Of a stretch of 39,099 nucleotides of DNA, positions 39,000 to 39,099 are shown piece by piece; positions within the stretch are counted from its first letter, which is position 1; every line of letters begins with the position of its first letter. Position numbers and translations under genes: made by a program. The notes beneath the pieces were generated by a model. That model was not told the origin of the DNA, searched no databases, and saw only the letters and a list, made by a program, of their open reading frames with translations. Location of the stretch: contig CALLYM010000211.1 of NCBI GenBank assembly GCA_937858155.1, positions 1 to 39,099 on the forward strand. Reading direction: 5' to 3'. Source of the stretch: an uncultured Phycisphaerales bacterium. Its GTDB lineage: Bacteria > Planctomycetota > Phycisphaerae > Phycisphaerales > UBA1924.

Positions 39000-39099
39000 T
39001 CAAGAGCCCCACGCCCCGCCCTTCTTCTGGTTCCGCAGGATGTAGACAAGGAGTCCGACGACCGCGCCCACCCCCGCGCCGATGATCCCGCCCCGAAAC
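39000..39099 (-). CDS. Glycine-rich single-helix protein, C-terminal end (cut by window edge)
   Basis: The minus frame enters from beyond the window and reads RGGIIGAGVGAVVGLLVYIL, then RNQKKGGAWGS and a TGA stop at 39000-39002. A Gly-zipper-like membrane helix with a short basic tail is visible and nothing more can be said. The gene is upstream of, and on the same strand as, the DUF5684 gene, about 185 bases away. Confidence 0.55.
   Translation of the reverse strand, partial: FRGGIIGAGVGAVVGLLVYILRNQKKGGAWGS

Overview
The window does not read as one chromosome. It looks like a chimeric contig: at least four abrupt changes of gene content, three of them cutting protein families in mid-domain, join pieces with the character of different phyla. 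Piece A (1 to about 755) is proteobacterial, with the end of a Cu+ P-type ATPase and the start of a secreted protein. Piece B (about 755-9411) looks alphaproteobacterial. It holds ribose-type sugar ABC genes, a corrinoid protein with a UroD-family methyltransferase, a TIM-barrel isomerase and a LacI regulator. Piece C (about 9412-12700) looks like Myxococcota, with a short Wza-type export lipoprotein, an outer-membrane beta-barrel and the end of an AgmX/TonB-like protein. Piece D (about 12711-13085) is a small unrecognised coding fragment. Piece E (about 13100-39099) is a coherent Planctomycetota (Phycisphaerales-like) stretch. Its marks are paired dockerin-like DFNNDGLFPD repeats on secreted proteins, DUF2959, DUF456, DUF4112 and DUF5684 proteins, PIN-PhoH, MoxR, and an inverted-pair palindromic repeat inside a gene. 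Taxonomic labels are inference from gene content, not from a search.

Piece B has two sugar importers facing a catabolic block. The first (ATPase end, permease, binding protein) closes with a strong terminator at 3555-3584 and converges on a minus-strand series: LacI regulator, isomerase, corrinoid protein, methyltransferase. The second importer (binding protein, truncated permease) diverges from the LacI gene. A 7-6-7 inverted repeat lies between its predicted -35 and -10, as expected of a LacI-type operator. The simplest reading is uptake of a carbohydrate-like compound plus corrinoid-dependent transfer of a methyl group, perhaps from an O-methylated sugar or cyclitol. The substrate is unknown.

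Piece C is a minus-strand operon with a good sigma-70-like promoter at 12258-12287. It encodes a secreted coiled-coil protein, a beta-barrel and an export lipoprotein that lacks the outer-membrane helix domain of classical Wza, so the barrel may supply the membrane channel.

Piece E mixes housekeeping genes (prfB with a frameshift site, purB, rplU, kbl, ndh, moxR) with secreted and membrane proteins of unknown role. Notable items are an aldehyde-dehydrogenase-fold protein without its catalytic Cys and Glu, prfB recoding at CTT-TAA-C instead of CTT-TGA-C, a REPIN-like element translated in frame inside purB, a broken ORF6N gene, and three proteins with tandem dockerin-like modules but no cohesin nearby.

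No rRNA, tRNA, CRISPR array or complete insertion sequence was seen. The longest stretch without a confident gene is 26176-26659, which holds one doubtful ORF. All other gaps are under 300 bases.
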